From assembly GCA_025927935.1 (NCBI GenBank), contig JAICKM010000030.1, positions 1 through 19,523 of the forward strand: a DNA stretch of 19,523 bases. Direction: 5' to 3'. The notes under the pieces are model-generated. The model was not told the DNA's origin and searched no databases. It was given only the letters and a program-made list of their open reading frames with translations. The DNA is from Chloroflexia bacterium (GTDB lineage Bacteria; Chloroflexota; Chloroflexia; QHBQ01; JADMIH01). Shown here piece by piece: positions 5,809 through 14,397 of the stretch (within the stretch, counting starts at the first letter, position 1; the number at the start of each line of letters is the position of its first letter). The position numbers were made by a program, and so were the translations under genes.

Positions 5809-6620
5809 ATACCCCGACCCTCCGCTTCCTGCGCAATGCTGTGCCGCCCGCCGCTGCCATCGGGGCGCTGTTGCTGCTCTGGGAGAGTTATGTCGACCTG
5901 ACCGGCATCCCGCGGGTCATCCTGCCCGCGCCCTCCGCCGTGGGCCAGGTGCTGATCATCGACGCGGGGATCTTGCTCGCCAACGCCTGGGTGACGCTGA
6001 TCGAGACGGTGTTCGGCTTCGCGGCGGCCATGCTGGTGGGCCTGGGCTTCGCCATGCTGATCGACCGCAGCGCGATCCTGCGCCGGGCCATCTACCCGCT
6101 GCTGGTCGCCTCGCAGACGGTGCCCAGCATCGCCTACGCGCCGCTGCTGGTGATCTGGTTCGGCTACGAGATCTTGCCCAAGGTGCTCGTCGTGCTGATC
6201 TACTGCTTCTTCCCCATCGTCGTCGCGGCCCTCGACGGTTTCCGGGCCACCGACCCGGAACTGGTGCGCCTGTTCCGCACCTTCGGCGCGAGCGGACGGC
6301 AGATTTTCGCCAAGGTACGCTTCCCCAACGCGCTGCCCGCGATCTTCTCCGGCGTCCGCATCGCCATCACCTACAGCGTGACCGGGGCCATCGTGGGCGA
6401 ATATGTGGGCGCGTCACAGGGGTTGGGCATTTATATCCAGCTCGCCAAGAACCGCTTCCAGGTAGACCGTGTCTTCGCGGCGATCCTGGTCATCGCCGTC
6501 TTGAGCATCGGCCTGTTCGCGCTGGTCTCGCTGGTGGAGCGCCTGGTGCTGCCCTGGCAGTTCGCGGCGCGGGCGCGGCAGCAAGAGGCCGGCGGTCAGC
6601 CGTCAGTGGTCAGTGGTTAG
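5805..6620 (+). CDS. thiX: ABC transporter permease, ThiX-like
   Basis: A membrane subunit of 271 aa, overlapping the ATPase gene by 4 nt (ATGA). It is a SsuC/TauC/ThiX-type permease: an N-terminal transmembrane helix, ILPAPSAVGQVL, several hydrophobic helices, the coupling loop DPELVRLFRTFGASGRQIF, then SGVRIAITYSVTGAIVGEYV, which is typical of this family. It should form the channel for the ThiY-bound precursor. The last residues (QPSVVSG) and the stop codon are contributed by a CAGTGGTCAGTGG repeat that follows, so the native C-terminus may have been altered by repeat insertion. Confidence 0.92.
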   Translation: MNTPTLRFLRNAVPPAAAIGALLLLWESYVDLTGIPRVILPAPSAVGQVLIIDAGILLANAWVTLIETVFGFAAAMLVGLGFAMLIDRSAILRRAIYPLLVASQTVPSIAYAPLLVIWFGYEILPKVLVVLIYCFFPIVVAALDGFRATDPELVRLFRTFGASGRQIFAKVRFPNALPAIFSGVRIAITYSVTGAIVGEYVGASQGLGIYIQLAKNRFQVDRVFAAILVIAVLSIGLFALVSLVERLVLPWQFAARARQQEAGGQPSVVSG

Positions 6621-6675
6621 GGATGTGCTATGCACCGCTACGCGATCAGTGGTCAGTGATCAATGTTCAGTGGTT
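6602..6675. repeat. Degenerate tandem/direct repeats of TCAGTGGTCAGTGG
   Basis: Three related units: around 6603-6617, 6646-6658 and 6667-6675 (shortened). The first unit overlaps the 3' end of the permease gene. Such CAGTGGTCAGTGG runs look like intergenic repetitive sequence, not coding sequence. Confidence 0.6.
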
Positions 6676-6701
6676 GGTTCAGGACTTCTATCAGATTGTT
6701 A

Positions 6702-6778
6702 TGTCATTCTGAGCGGAGCGAAGAATCTCCGTCTCGCTGGGAACGGAGGCGAGACTCTTCGCTCCGCTCGGAGTGACA
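6702..6778. mobile_element. MITE-like palindromic element
   Basis: 27-nt imperfect terminal inverted repeats (6702-6728 and 6752-6778, 3 mismatches) begin TGTCATTCTGAGCGGAGCGA and flank a 23-nt GC-rich centre. It encodes no protein. From memory, similar TGTCATTCTGAGCG elements are scattered in many Chloroflexi genomes. It separates thiX from thiY and could act as an mRNA hairpin within the operon. Confidence 0.6.
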
Positions 6779-6814
6779 AGGTAAAACAGTGTAGTTGAAG
6801 GAGACTAAAAGGAT

Positions 6815-8011
6815 ATGTATCTCAAGCGTTTACTGGGCGGCGCGTTTCTGATGGCGGCCCTGCTGTTGAGCGCGTGCGGCGAGGGAGCCACCTCAACTTC
6901 CACGCCCGCCTCCGCTACGTCCGCCCCCGCCCTGGTGCCTACCGAGGCGGCGACGGCCACAACGTCAGCTGCCGTGCCCACGACCGGGGCCGGCGCTACC
7001 CCCGCCGCGGCCACGGCGACGGAGGCGGCGCCTGCGACCGGCACCGGCGAGGCGGCGGCGCCTACCCCGTATAGCGGCCCCATACAGAAGGTCAGCCTAG
7101 CGCTCGACTGGACGCCGAACACGAACCATACCGGCTTCTATGTCGCGCAACAAAAGGGCTGGTACAAGGAGCAGGGTATCGACCTGGAAATCCTGCCCTA
7201 CTCGGACGCGGCCAGTCCCGACGCCCTGGTGGCCGCCGGCAAGGCCGACTTCGCCATCAGCTTTGTGGAGCAGGTGGTGATCGACCGGGTGAGCGACCTG
7301 CCGGTCAAGTCGGTTGCGGCCATCGTCCAGCACAACACTTCGGAACTAGCGACGCTGAAAAGCTCCGGGCTGGACCGCCCGGCCAAGCTCGCTGGCAATC
7401 GCTACGCGGGCTTCGGCACGCCCTACGAGGAGCCGGTGATCGCCGACGTGATCAAGTGCGACGGCGGGCCGGCCACGCCCATCCAGAACATCACCACCAA
7501 TACGGGCGGTTACCAGGCGCTCGTCGCCAAGCAGGCCGATTTCGTTTGGATCTACAAGGGCTGGGAGGCGCTGCAAGCCAAGCACGACAACGTCGATCTG
7601 AACGAGTTCCTGGTGCGCGACTACTGCGTGCCTGACTACTACAGCCCGGTGATCATCACCAGCGAGGCGTTCCTCAAGGACAAGGCCGATGTGGGGCGGC
7701 GCTTCATGGCCGCCACGGCGCGCGGCTTCGAGTTCGCCATCAGCCAGCCCGACCAGGCCGCCGACCTGCTGATCGCGGGCAACCCGCCCGGCAGCTTCCC
7801 CGATGCCGCCCTGGTGCATGAGAGCGCGCAGTATCTCGCCAAAGAGTATCAGGCCGAGGCCCCGCGCTGGGGCGACCAGACGTTGCAGGTCTGGAGCGGC
7901 TACCCCAAGTTCATGCTCGACACGGGCCGCCTGGAGGATCCCAACCACCAGAAAGTCACTAGCCTGGATTACGCGGCCCTGTTCACGAACGATCTGCTGC
8001 CCAGCCGCTAA
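6815..8011 (+). CDS. thiY: ABC transporter substrate-binding lipoprotein, NMT1/THI5-like (ThiY)
   Basis: A 398-aa extracytoplasmic binding protein. Residues 1-21 are a lipoprotein signal ending in LLSAC (Cys21), and about 22-88 a Thr/Ala/Pro-rich linker. The binding domain starts at VSLALDWTPNTNHTGFYVAQ, a signature of the NMT1/THI5-like family that binds pyrimidine precursors of thiamine (ThiY binds formylaminopyrimidine). Further family features are GKADFAISFVEQ and the PDYYSPVIITSE segment. Shine-Dalgarno GAAGGAG lies 11 nt before the ATG. It lies about 195 nt downstream of thiX, with a MITE-like element between, and no separate promoter is obvious, so it is probably co-transcribed under TPP control. 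The exact ligand (FAMP, HMP or another pyrimidine) cannot be read from the sequence. Confidence 0.92.
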   Translation: MYLKRLLGGAFLMAALLLSACGEGATSTSTPASATSAPALVPTEAATATTSAAVPTTGAGATPAAATATEAAPATGTGEAAAPTPYSGPIQKVSLALDWTPNTNHTGFYVAQQKGWYKEQGIDLEILPYSDAASPDALVAAGKADFAISFVEQVVIDRVSDLPVKSVAAIVQHNTSELATLKSSGLDRPAKLAGNRYAGFGTPYEEPVIADVIKCDGGPATPIQNITTNTGGYQALVAKQADFVWIYKGWEALQAKHDNVDLNEFLVRDYCVPDYYSPVIITSEAFLKDKADVGRRFMAATARGFEFAISQPDQAADLLIAGNPPGSFPDAALVHESAQYLAKEYQAEAPRWGDQTLQVWSGYPKFMLDTGRLEDPNHQKVTSLDYAALFTNDLLPSR

Positions 8012-8218
8012 GCAGATCGAGCGCCCGACCAGGCGAAATCTGCACAACCGGGAGCCTGCCGCGCCCAGCGGCGGCGCGCCCGGGCCGGTGCAGGCGGAAT
8101 GGCATCCCCCGTTTGGTCGCGATTGGGCCTTGCGGATGGACCAATAGAAGCGTTACACTCGATGGGTACGCCAGTACGCCCGACTACTAGACACTAATCT
8201 TAGCTTGAGGGAGTCCCC

Positions 8219-8848
8219 ATGCCCGATTCCGCTGCCTTTGCCGTGTTCCTGACTGCCGCCGTCATCCTGGCCCTGACGCCGGGGCCGGGGATTTTCTACG
8301 TCCTGGCCCGCAGCCTGCAAGGGGGGCGGCGGATTGGGCTGGCCTCGGCGTTCGGCACGGCGCTCGGCGGCCTGGTGCATGTGACAGCGGCGGCGCTGGG
8401 CCTCTCTGCGCTCCTGGCAACGTCGGCGCTCGCCTTCAGTGTGGTGAAATATGCCGGCGCCGCCTACCTGCTCTACCTTGGTATCCGCACACTGCTGTTG
8501 CGCGAAGCACCTCCGGTGACCGTGGCCGGGCCGCCGGCCGTCGCCCGCCGCGCCTTTTACCAGGGCATCGCGACTGAAGTCCTGAATCCCAAAACCGCGC
8601 TGTTTTTCTTGGCCTTTATCCCGCAGTTCATCAACCCGCACGGTCTAGTCGTCGTCCAGTTCCTGCTGCTAGGCGCGATTTCGGTGCTGCTCAATACCAG
8701 CGCAGATCTCCTCGTCGTGACCCTGGCCGGCCCCATCGGGCAGCGCCTCCAGACCCGGCCCCGGTTCCGGCGCGGCCAGCAGATGTTCTCAGGCTGTATG
8801 CTGCTGGGCCTGGGGACTTACGTCGCGCTGTCCGGCGAACGAAGCTGA
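8219..8848 (+). CDS. LysE/RhtB-family amino-acid exporter
   Basis: A 209-residue integral membrane protein. The family hallmark ALTPGPGIFYVLARSLQGGRRIGLASAFGTALG lies at the N-terminus; AGAAYLLYLGIRTL follows and then FYQGIATEVLNPKTALFFLAFIPQFI, all typical of LysE/RhtB translocators, which export amino acids or similar small molecules. About six hydrophobic segments are visible. GAGGGAG lies 6 nt before the ATG. It is monocistronic and convergent with the MNT gene. The substrate is unknown; family proteins differ widely. The 207-bp gap before it contains a GC-rich inverted repeat (GCCTGC ... GCAGGC, about 8056-8094) but no gene. Confidence 0.93.
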   Translation: MPDSAAFAVFLTAAVILALTPGPGIFYVLARSLQGGRRIGLASAFGTALGGLVHVTAAALGLSALLATSALAFSVVKYAGAAYLLYLGIRTLLLREAPPVTVAGPPAVARRAFYQGIATEVLNPKTALFFLAFIPQFINPHGLVVVQFLLLGAISVLLNTSADLLVVTLAGPIGQRLQTRPRFRRGQQMFSGCMLLGLGTYVALSGERS

Positions 8849-8894
8849 TCGCCGCGCAGTATCGCCGGAATCGCTTAAAAGCCCTGTAATGAGT

Positions 8895-9206
8895 TCAGAG
8901 CGGCACGGCTTCACCTAGCACGCGCGGGCGTAATCGCTGACGCAGCGAATCTTCCGGGATCAGATCCACGGGGCGCCCTAACAGCGCCTCTAGCTCCCGC
9001 CCAGCGCGCATCAGTTTCAGTCCAAGACTAACCGGCGCATCCACAAGCAAATCCACATCGCTGTCCGGGCGGGCCTCGCCCCGTGCGACGGAGCCGAAGA
9101 CGCGCACATTGGTGATACCATAGCTGCTCGTAAGCGCCAGCACCGCCTGGCGCTTGTCGCCCAGCACTTCGTTTATGCCGAGTCCAGCCCTCTTATGATC
9201 GCCCAC
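8895..9206 (-). CDS. MNT-domain minimal nucleotidyltransferase
   Basis: A small protein of 103 residues from GTG 9206 (GGAG lies 7 nt upstream). It has the nucleotidyltransferase motif GSVARGEARPDSDVDLLV (Gly38-Ser39, Asp50 and Asp52) and a third candidate acidic residue in PVDLIP (Asp81). The catalytic set therefore looks complete. MNT proteins of this size are usually antitoxins of HEPN/MNT pairs that modify the HEPN RNase by nucleotidyl transfer. No HEPN gene lies on either side, so it is either solitary, a relic, or serves a partner elsewhere. Confidence 0.85.
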   Translation of the reverse strand: MGDHKRAGLGINEVLGDKRQAVLALTSSYGITNVRVFGSVARGEARPDSDVDLLVDAPVSLGLKLMRAGRELEALLGRPVDLIPEDSLRQRLRPRVLGEAVPL

Positions 9207-9797
9207 CTAGCAACTCCATAATCTGCACTCTTAATACCGGTATATTAAGTCCATCCTATCATATTTCCCCGCTGATTGCGACTCCCGGCTGCCCGAACTG
9301 CTCCCGCTACTGCGCCCGATCCGTCCGCTGCTGGTTACTGAGCTTTGCGGTTGCGCGAATCAGCTACAAGCTAGGTGACTTACGTACTATACCCCGTCGT
9401 GGTTCGTTTCGTACTGTAAGCAGTATTGCAACACACTCGCAGCGCGATATGCTATAATCAGCGCAAATCATCGGTCTGGTTCCTGAGGGGTGCCCCTGGC
9501 TTCGGGGTGCTGCCCTGCATGCCGCAGCACTTGCAGACAAAGGACGTACCGACCGCCATGCCCACGCCCACGATGACCGCCGCCGTGCCTACGGGCCGCG
9601 TCGTCCCGGCGCCGGATCCCTCCGGTGCCCGCGGGGCTGCCGTGCAATCCGCGCGGGCACCGCCCCACTCCTGCCGCCACTGAACCGGGACCTTCCTGCC
9701 GCACCCCCATCTGCCGCCCCGCTACCGGGCACGCCGGGCCGATGGAGCCGGGTTCTCACGTCTCTCACTCATCAACGCACATAGGGAGGATCAAGTC
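9207..9797. other. Gene-poor intergenic region and long leader of the OFA transporter
   Basis: No well-supported gene in 591 bp. It holds a palindromic ATACCGGTAT core (9234-9243) inside TTAAT...ATTAA in the MNT promoter region, and a near-inverted repeat CTTACGTAC (9379-9387) / GTACTGTAAG (9411-9420). An extended -10 promoter at 9450-9458 is followed by a GC-rich stretch of about 330 nt up to the transporter start. Reading frames open in the GC-rich part lack family similarity and ribosome-binding sites. Confidence 0.5.
9450..9458 (+). promoter_or_regulatory. Extended -10 promoter (TGCTATAAT) upstream of the OFA transporter
   Basis: TG-C-TATAAT is a consensus extended -10 element. The only TTGCAA upstream (9426-9431) is 21 nt away, too far for a standard -35 box, which fits an extended -10 promoter that needs none. 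The start would be near 9465, giving a 5' leader of about 330 nt. Confidence 0.5.
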
Positions 9798-11087
9798 ATG
9801 GCAGCCAGTAATCTCGCGGCCACGGCGGACCCTGGGGTCAACCGATGGAGCGTCGCTATCGCCGGGGTGATCATGCAGTTGGCGCTGGGCGCTATTTACG
9901 CCTGGAGCCTGTTTGTCAAGCCACTCAACAATATACACCCAGACTGGAGCCGCACCGATATTACCGTGACCTTCAGCATTGCGCTGGTGGGCCTGGGCGT
10001 CGGCGCGATTGTCGGCGGCACGTACCTGGATAAGTACGGCCCACGGGCAGTGGCAACCGTGGCCGGCATCTTCTACGGGGTGGGCTTCATCGGGGCCGGG
10101 CTGATCCAGAGTCTGTGGGGGCTGTGGCTGACCTACGGGGTGCTCAGCGGCATCGGCATGGGGCTGGGCTACATTGTGCCGCTCGCGACCCTGATCAAGT
10201 GGTTCCCCGACAAGCGCGGCCTGATCACCGGGCTGGCCGTGGCCGGGTTCGGCGGCGGCGCCGTAGTGACGACGCTGATCGCCCCTGGTCTCATCAGCGG
10301 CGTGGGCGTCTATAACACGTTTATTGTGCTGGGTGTCGTCTACCTGATTATGGTGGCGGGCGCCGCTCAATTCTATCGCGTCGCTCCCGCGGGTTACACG
10401 CCGCCCGGTTGGACGCCCTCGGCTACCCAGGCCAGCCAGCGCGCCGGCAAAGACTTCACATTGCAGGAGTCGCTGCGCACCTGGCAGTGGTATGTGCTAT
10501 GGGCCATGCTCTTCCTGAACGTCACCGCCGGGGTCATGGTGATCTCGCAGGCGGCGCCGATGACGCAGGAGATCACGGGCGTGGACGCCACTACGGCGAG
10601 CAGTATCGTCATCCTCATCTCGATCTTCAACGGCGCGGGCAGGCTGTTCTGGGCCTGGCTCTCCGACACGATCACTCGCCGCTGGGTCTTCCTGGCGATG
10701 TTCCTGATCCAGTTCGTGCTGTTCCTGATCATGCCTGCCATCAACAACTTCTTCCTGCTGTCGGTGTTCTTCATGATCGTGGCCCTGTGCTACGGCGGCG
10801 GCTTCGGCACCATGCCGGCCTTCGCCGCCGACTACTTCGGGCCGAAGTTCGCCGGGCGCATTTACGGCCTCATGCTGAGCGCCTGGTCGGCGGGCGGCGT
10901 GCTGGGGCCGATCCTGATCGCCAATGTGTACGATAACACGAAGAAATACAGTAGCGCCCTGACCATCGTCGCCGTTGTAATGCTGGTCAGCGCCGTCCTG
11001 CCGTTCATCGCGCGCCCGCCGCGGGTCGGCCCCGCCGAGGCCACGAGCGAGCGCCCCGCGCCCGCGCAGGGACCGTCGCGTGTGTAA
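9798..11087 (+). CDS. OFA-family MFS transporter (oxalate/formate antiporter-like)
   Basis: A 12-helix major facilitator of 429 residues. The N-terminus NRWSVAIAGVIMQLALGAIYAWSLFV is the classic opening of the OFA family (OxlT relatives). Others are YGVLSGIGMGLGYIVPLATLIKWFPDKRGLITGLAVAGFGGGA and GAGRLFWAWLSDTITRR. AGGGAGG lies 8 nt before the ATG. OFA proteins exchange carboxylates such as oxalate, formate, pyruvate or lactate. Location just upstream of a formate dehydrogenase operon in the same direction suggests a formate or oxalate link, but the substrate is not proven, and no oxalyl-CoA decarboxylase or formyl-CoA transferase gene is in the window. The C-terminal tail is Pro/Ala-rich and cytoplasmic. 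Confidence 0.92.
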   Translation: MAASNLAATADPGVNRWSVAIAGVIMQLALGAIYAWSLFVKPLNNIHPDWSRTDITVTFSIALVGLGVGAIVGGTYLDKYGPRAVATVAGIFYGVGFIGAGLIQSLWGLWLTYGVLSGIGMGLGYIVPLATLIKWFPDKRGLITGLAVAGFGGGAVVTTLIAPGLISGVGVYNTFIVLGVVYLIMVAGAAQFYRVAPAGYTPPGWTPSATQASQRAGKDFTLQESLRTWQWYVLWAMLFLNVTAGVMVISQAAPMTQEITGVDATTASSIVILISIFNGAGRLFWAWLSDTITRRWVFLAMFLIQFVLFLIMPAINNFFLLSVFFMIVALCYGGGFGTMPAFAADYFGPKFAGRIYGLMLSAWSAGGVLGPILIANVYDNTKKYSSALTIVAVVMLVSAVLPFIARPPRVGPAEATSERPAPAQGPSRV

Positions 11088-11097
11088 AGTAGCCGGC

Positions 11098-11125
11098 GGC
11101 CGGTGCGACTAGAGCCGCACCGGCC
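11098..11125 (+). other. Hairpin between the OFA transporter and formate dehydrogenase
   Basis: A 10-bp GC-rich stem (11098-11107 with 11116-11125) and 8-nt loop directly after the transporter stop codon. No T-run follows, so it is more likely a weak attenuator or mRNA 3'-end stabiliser than a full intrinsic terminator. The 127-bp gap shows no clear promoter. Confidence 0.45.
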
Positions 11126-11214
11126 CGCACGTTCCTAGTCACGCTCTACCACGGCACGGGCGGACCGATCACCGGGAAGGCGCGGCCCGCGCACCGCGAG
11201 AAAGGTTGCAGGTT

Positions 11215-14200
11215 ATGTCAACAAACGGGAATGGAGAGGGCAAGGGCACCGGCAGCCCGATCTCTCTCCTGGGGCGCGTCGCCCGCAATGTCGGCGTCGT
11301 CCCCGACCGCACAACCAGCCGGCGCACGGAGCACGTGCGCCCGCGTATCACCGGGGCACAGGTGACGGACAGCGTTTGCCCCTACTGCGCCGTCGGCTGT
11401 TCGCAAGTGATTTATCACCGCGACGGGCAGGTCATCAATATCGAAGGCAACTACGCCAGCCCGATTAACCAGGGCACGCTCTGCCCCAAGGGGGCGGCGA
11501 CCTACCAGCTTGTGGACAACCCTAACCGGTTGCACACGGTCAAGTACCGCGCGCCGCACAGCGACCACTGGGAAGACCGCCCGCTGGATTGGGCCATGGA
11601 GCGCATCGCGCAACTCGTCAAGCAGACGCGCGACGCCACCTGGGAAGCTACCGATGAGGAAGGCCATCTCGTCAACCGCACGCGGGCTATCGCCCACCTG
11701 GGCGGAGCCACGCTCGACAACGAAGAAAACTACCTGATCAAGAAGCTGTTTACCGGCCTGGGCATGATCTGGGTCGAGAACCAGGCCCGTATCTGACACA
11801 GTTCCACTGTGCCCGGTCTGGGCACCCGGCTCGGTCGCGGCGGTGCGACCACTTTTGAACAGGACCTGACCAACAGCGATTGCATCGTGGTGATGGGGTC
11901 GAACATGGCCGAAAATCATCCGATTGCTTTCCGCTTCGCCGTCAAGGCCCGCGAACGCGGCGCGCGCCTGATCCATGTCGATCCGCGCTTCAGCCGCACC
12001 TCCGCGATGGCCGATACCTATGTTCGCATCCGCTCGGGCACCGATATCGTGTTTCTCGGCGGGTTGATCAACTACATGATCCAGAACGAGCGCTACTTCA
12101 AGGAGTACGTGCTCGCCTATACGAACGCCGCCGTCTTGATCAACGACGATTTCAAGGACACGGAAGATCTCGACGGCCTCTTCTCGGGGTTCGATCCGGA
12201 GAAACGGCAGTACGACACCAGCACCTGGCAGTACAAAGGGCACGAAGAAGAGGGCATGGAGATGGAAAAACAGCCCGAAGACGCGCCCGAAACCGGCGGC
12301 CAGGTAGCCCAGGGCGGCGGGCAGGCCGCCAAGCACACGACGAGCCAGACCCACCAGAACCCGCGCATGGCGCCCACCGATCCCACGTTGCAGAACCCGC
12401 GCTGCGTGTTCCAGATCCTCAAACGCCACTTCGCGCGCTACACGCCGGAGACGGTCGCCGACCTGTGCGGATGCAAGCCGGAGGACTTCCTGGCCGTGGC
12501 CGAGGCCCTGGCCGCGAACTCGGGCCGCGAGCGCACATCGGCCTTCTGCTACGCGATGGGCTGGACCCAGCACACCGTGGGCGTGCAGATGATCGGCTGC
12601 GCGGCGCTGCTGCAACTGCTGCTCGGCAATATCGGGCGACCCGGCGGCGGTATCCTGGCCCTGCGCGGCCATGCCACCATCCAGGGTTCGACCGACATCC
12701 CGACGCTCTACAACCTGCTGCCGGGCTACCTGGCCCAGCCATCCACGACCTCCGGCCACTTCAGCCTGAAAGAGTATCTGGATGTCCAGACGCCACACAC
12801 CGGCTGGTGGCACCACTACCCGAAGTACATGATCAGCCTGCTCAAGTCGTGGTGGGGCGATGCCGCCACGGCGGAGAACGACTACATGTACGACTACATC
12901 CCTAAGATCGACAGCGACTACTCGCTCTTGCCGATGATGCAGGCCATGAAGGACGGGGAGATCCAGGGCCTCTTCTGCATGGGACAGAACCCGGCCGTCG
13001 GCGCGCAAAACGCCGTGCTGGTGCGCGAGGGGCTGGCCCGGTTGAAGTGGCTAGTGGTGCGCGACAACTTCGAGGTCGAGAGCGCCGCCTTCTGGCGTAA
13101 CTCGCCGGAGGTAGAAAGCGGCAAGGTGCGCCCGCAGGACATCGGCACCGAGATCTTCCTGATGCCCACGGCGATGGTCCCGGAAAAGAACGGCTCGTTC
13201 ACCAACACCATGCGCCTGGTGCAGTATCACGACAAGGCGGTCGAGCCGCCCGCCGAGTGCCGGTCGGAAGCCTGGTTCGTCTACCACCTGGGCCGGAGGT
13301 TGCGCGAACTCTACGCGGGCAGCACCGACCCGCGCGACCAGGGCTTGCTGAAGCTGACCTGGGACTACGGGTCCGAGGGCGCGACCCATGACCCGGTGAT
13401 CGACGACATCGTCAAGGAGATCAACGGCTGGACGGTCGCCGACCACAAGCAGGTCAAGACCTTCACCGACCTGAAGGACGACGGCAGCACGGCCTGCGGC
13501 TGCTGGCTCTACTCCGGCATCTACCCGGACGAGCACACGAACATGGCCCGCAACCGGGACGGCGACAACTGGGTCAGCCTGGGCTGGGGCTTCTCCTGGC
13601 CCGCCAACCGCCGCATCCTCTACAACCGCGCCAGCGCCGACCCCGAAGGCCGGCCCTGGTCCGAGCGCAAGAAGTACGTCTGGTGGGATGCCGAGCAGCA
13701 GAAATGGACCGGCTACGACGTGCCCGACTTCCCGGCCACCAAGGCGCCGGATACCCCCCCGCAGCCCGACGGCACGGGCATCGACGCCCACTCCGGCGCC
13801 GATCCGTTCATCATCCAGGCCGACGGGCGCGGCTGGCTCTTCGTGCCCAGCGGCCTGAAAGACGGCCCGCTGCCCACACACTACGAGGCCGAGGAGGCGC
13901 CTGTCGAAAACGCCCTCTATAAGCAACAGACCAACCCGGTAGCCAAGGTCTGGAAGCGCAAGGACAACGTGCTGGCCGACTTCGGCGATCCGCACTATCC
14001 CTACGTGATCACCACCTACCGGCTGACCGAGCACCACACGGCGGGCGGCATGACGCGCTGGCTGCCCTGGCTGGCGGAGCTACAGCCCCAGGGCTTCGTG
14101 GAGCTAAGCCCCGCGCTGGCCCAGGAAAAGGGCATCGCCAACGGCGACTGGGTGGTGGTGAGCACGCCGCGCGGCGACGCCGAGGCGCGGGCCATGGTCA

Positions 14201-14397
14201 CCGACCGTATGCAGCCGATGAAGATCCGCCGCCGCCAGGTCCATCAAATCGGCATGCCCTGGCACTTTGGCTGGCAGGGCCTGGCGACCGGCGGCATCGC
14301 CAACAACCTGACATCCATGGTGGCCGACCCGAACGTCAGCATCCACGAGAGCAAGGCGTTCATGTGCAACATCCGGAAAGGACGGCTGCAACCATGA
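11215..14397 (+). CDS. fdhA: Formate dehydrogenase catalytic subunit, selenocysteine-containing (FdnG/FdoG type)
   Basis: This oxidises formate to CO2 at a bis-MGD Mo or W centre. The reading frame is interrupted only by TGA at 11794-11796, read as selenocysteine 194 (E. coli FdnG has Sec196). The context VENQARI-U-HSSTV matches FdnG DNQARV-U-HGPTV, and the FDH-like sequence GRGGATTFEQDL continues in frame. Total 1060 aa. The N-terminal 4Fe-4S site is Cys55, Cys58, Cys62 and Cys90 (VCPYCAVGC, then LCPKG). The C-terminal MGD-binding part includes PYVITTYRLTEHH and GDWVVVSTPRG. A low-complexity insertion at about 343-388 separates blocks that are contiguous in E. coli. No Tat signal is visible. 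The start is ATG 11215 (GAGAAAGG about 9 nt upstream). An annotation pipeline unaware of Sec would split it in two. Its stop overlaps fdhB. Confidence 0.97.
11797..11825 (+). promoter_or_regulatory. Bacterial SECIS element in fdhA
   Basis: GTGCCC (11809-11814) pairs with GGGCAC (11820-11825) around a GGTCT loop (11815-11819). The loop starts 18 nt after the TGA, the same distance and loop sequence as in E. coli fdhF. This is the SelB binding site that directs Sec insertion. Confidence 0.95.

Noticed and set aside
6602..6778. CRISPR array
   Set aside because: The repeats are unequal and overlapping with no regular spacers, and no cas genes are present in the window.
9426..9710. Short frames on both strands in the leader of the OFA transporter
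   Set aside because: They have no ribosome-binding site, low-complexity Pro/Arg/Gly content and no family resemblance. I treat the region as non-coding.
11218..13008. Very long open frame (596 codons) antisense to fdhA
   Set aside because: It is a mirror of a GC-rich gene with strong codon bias. It has no recognisable domains, while the sense strand encodes unmistakable formate dehydrogenase.
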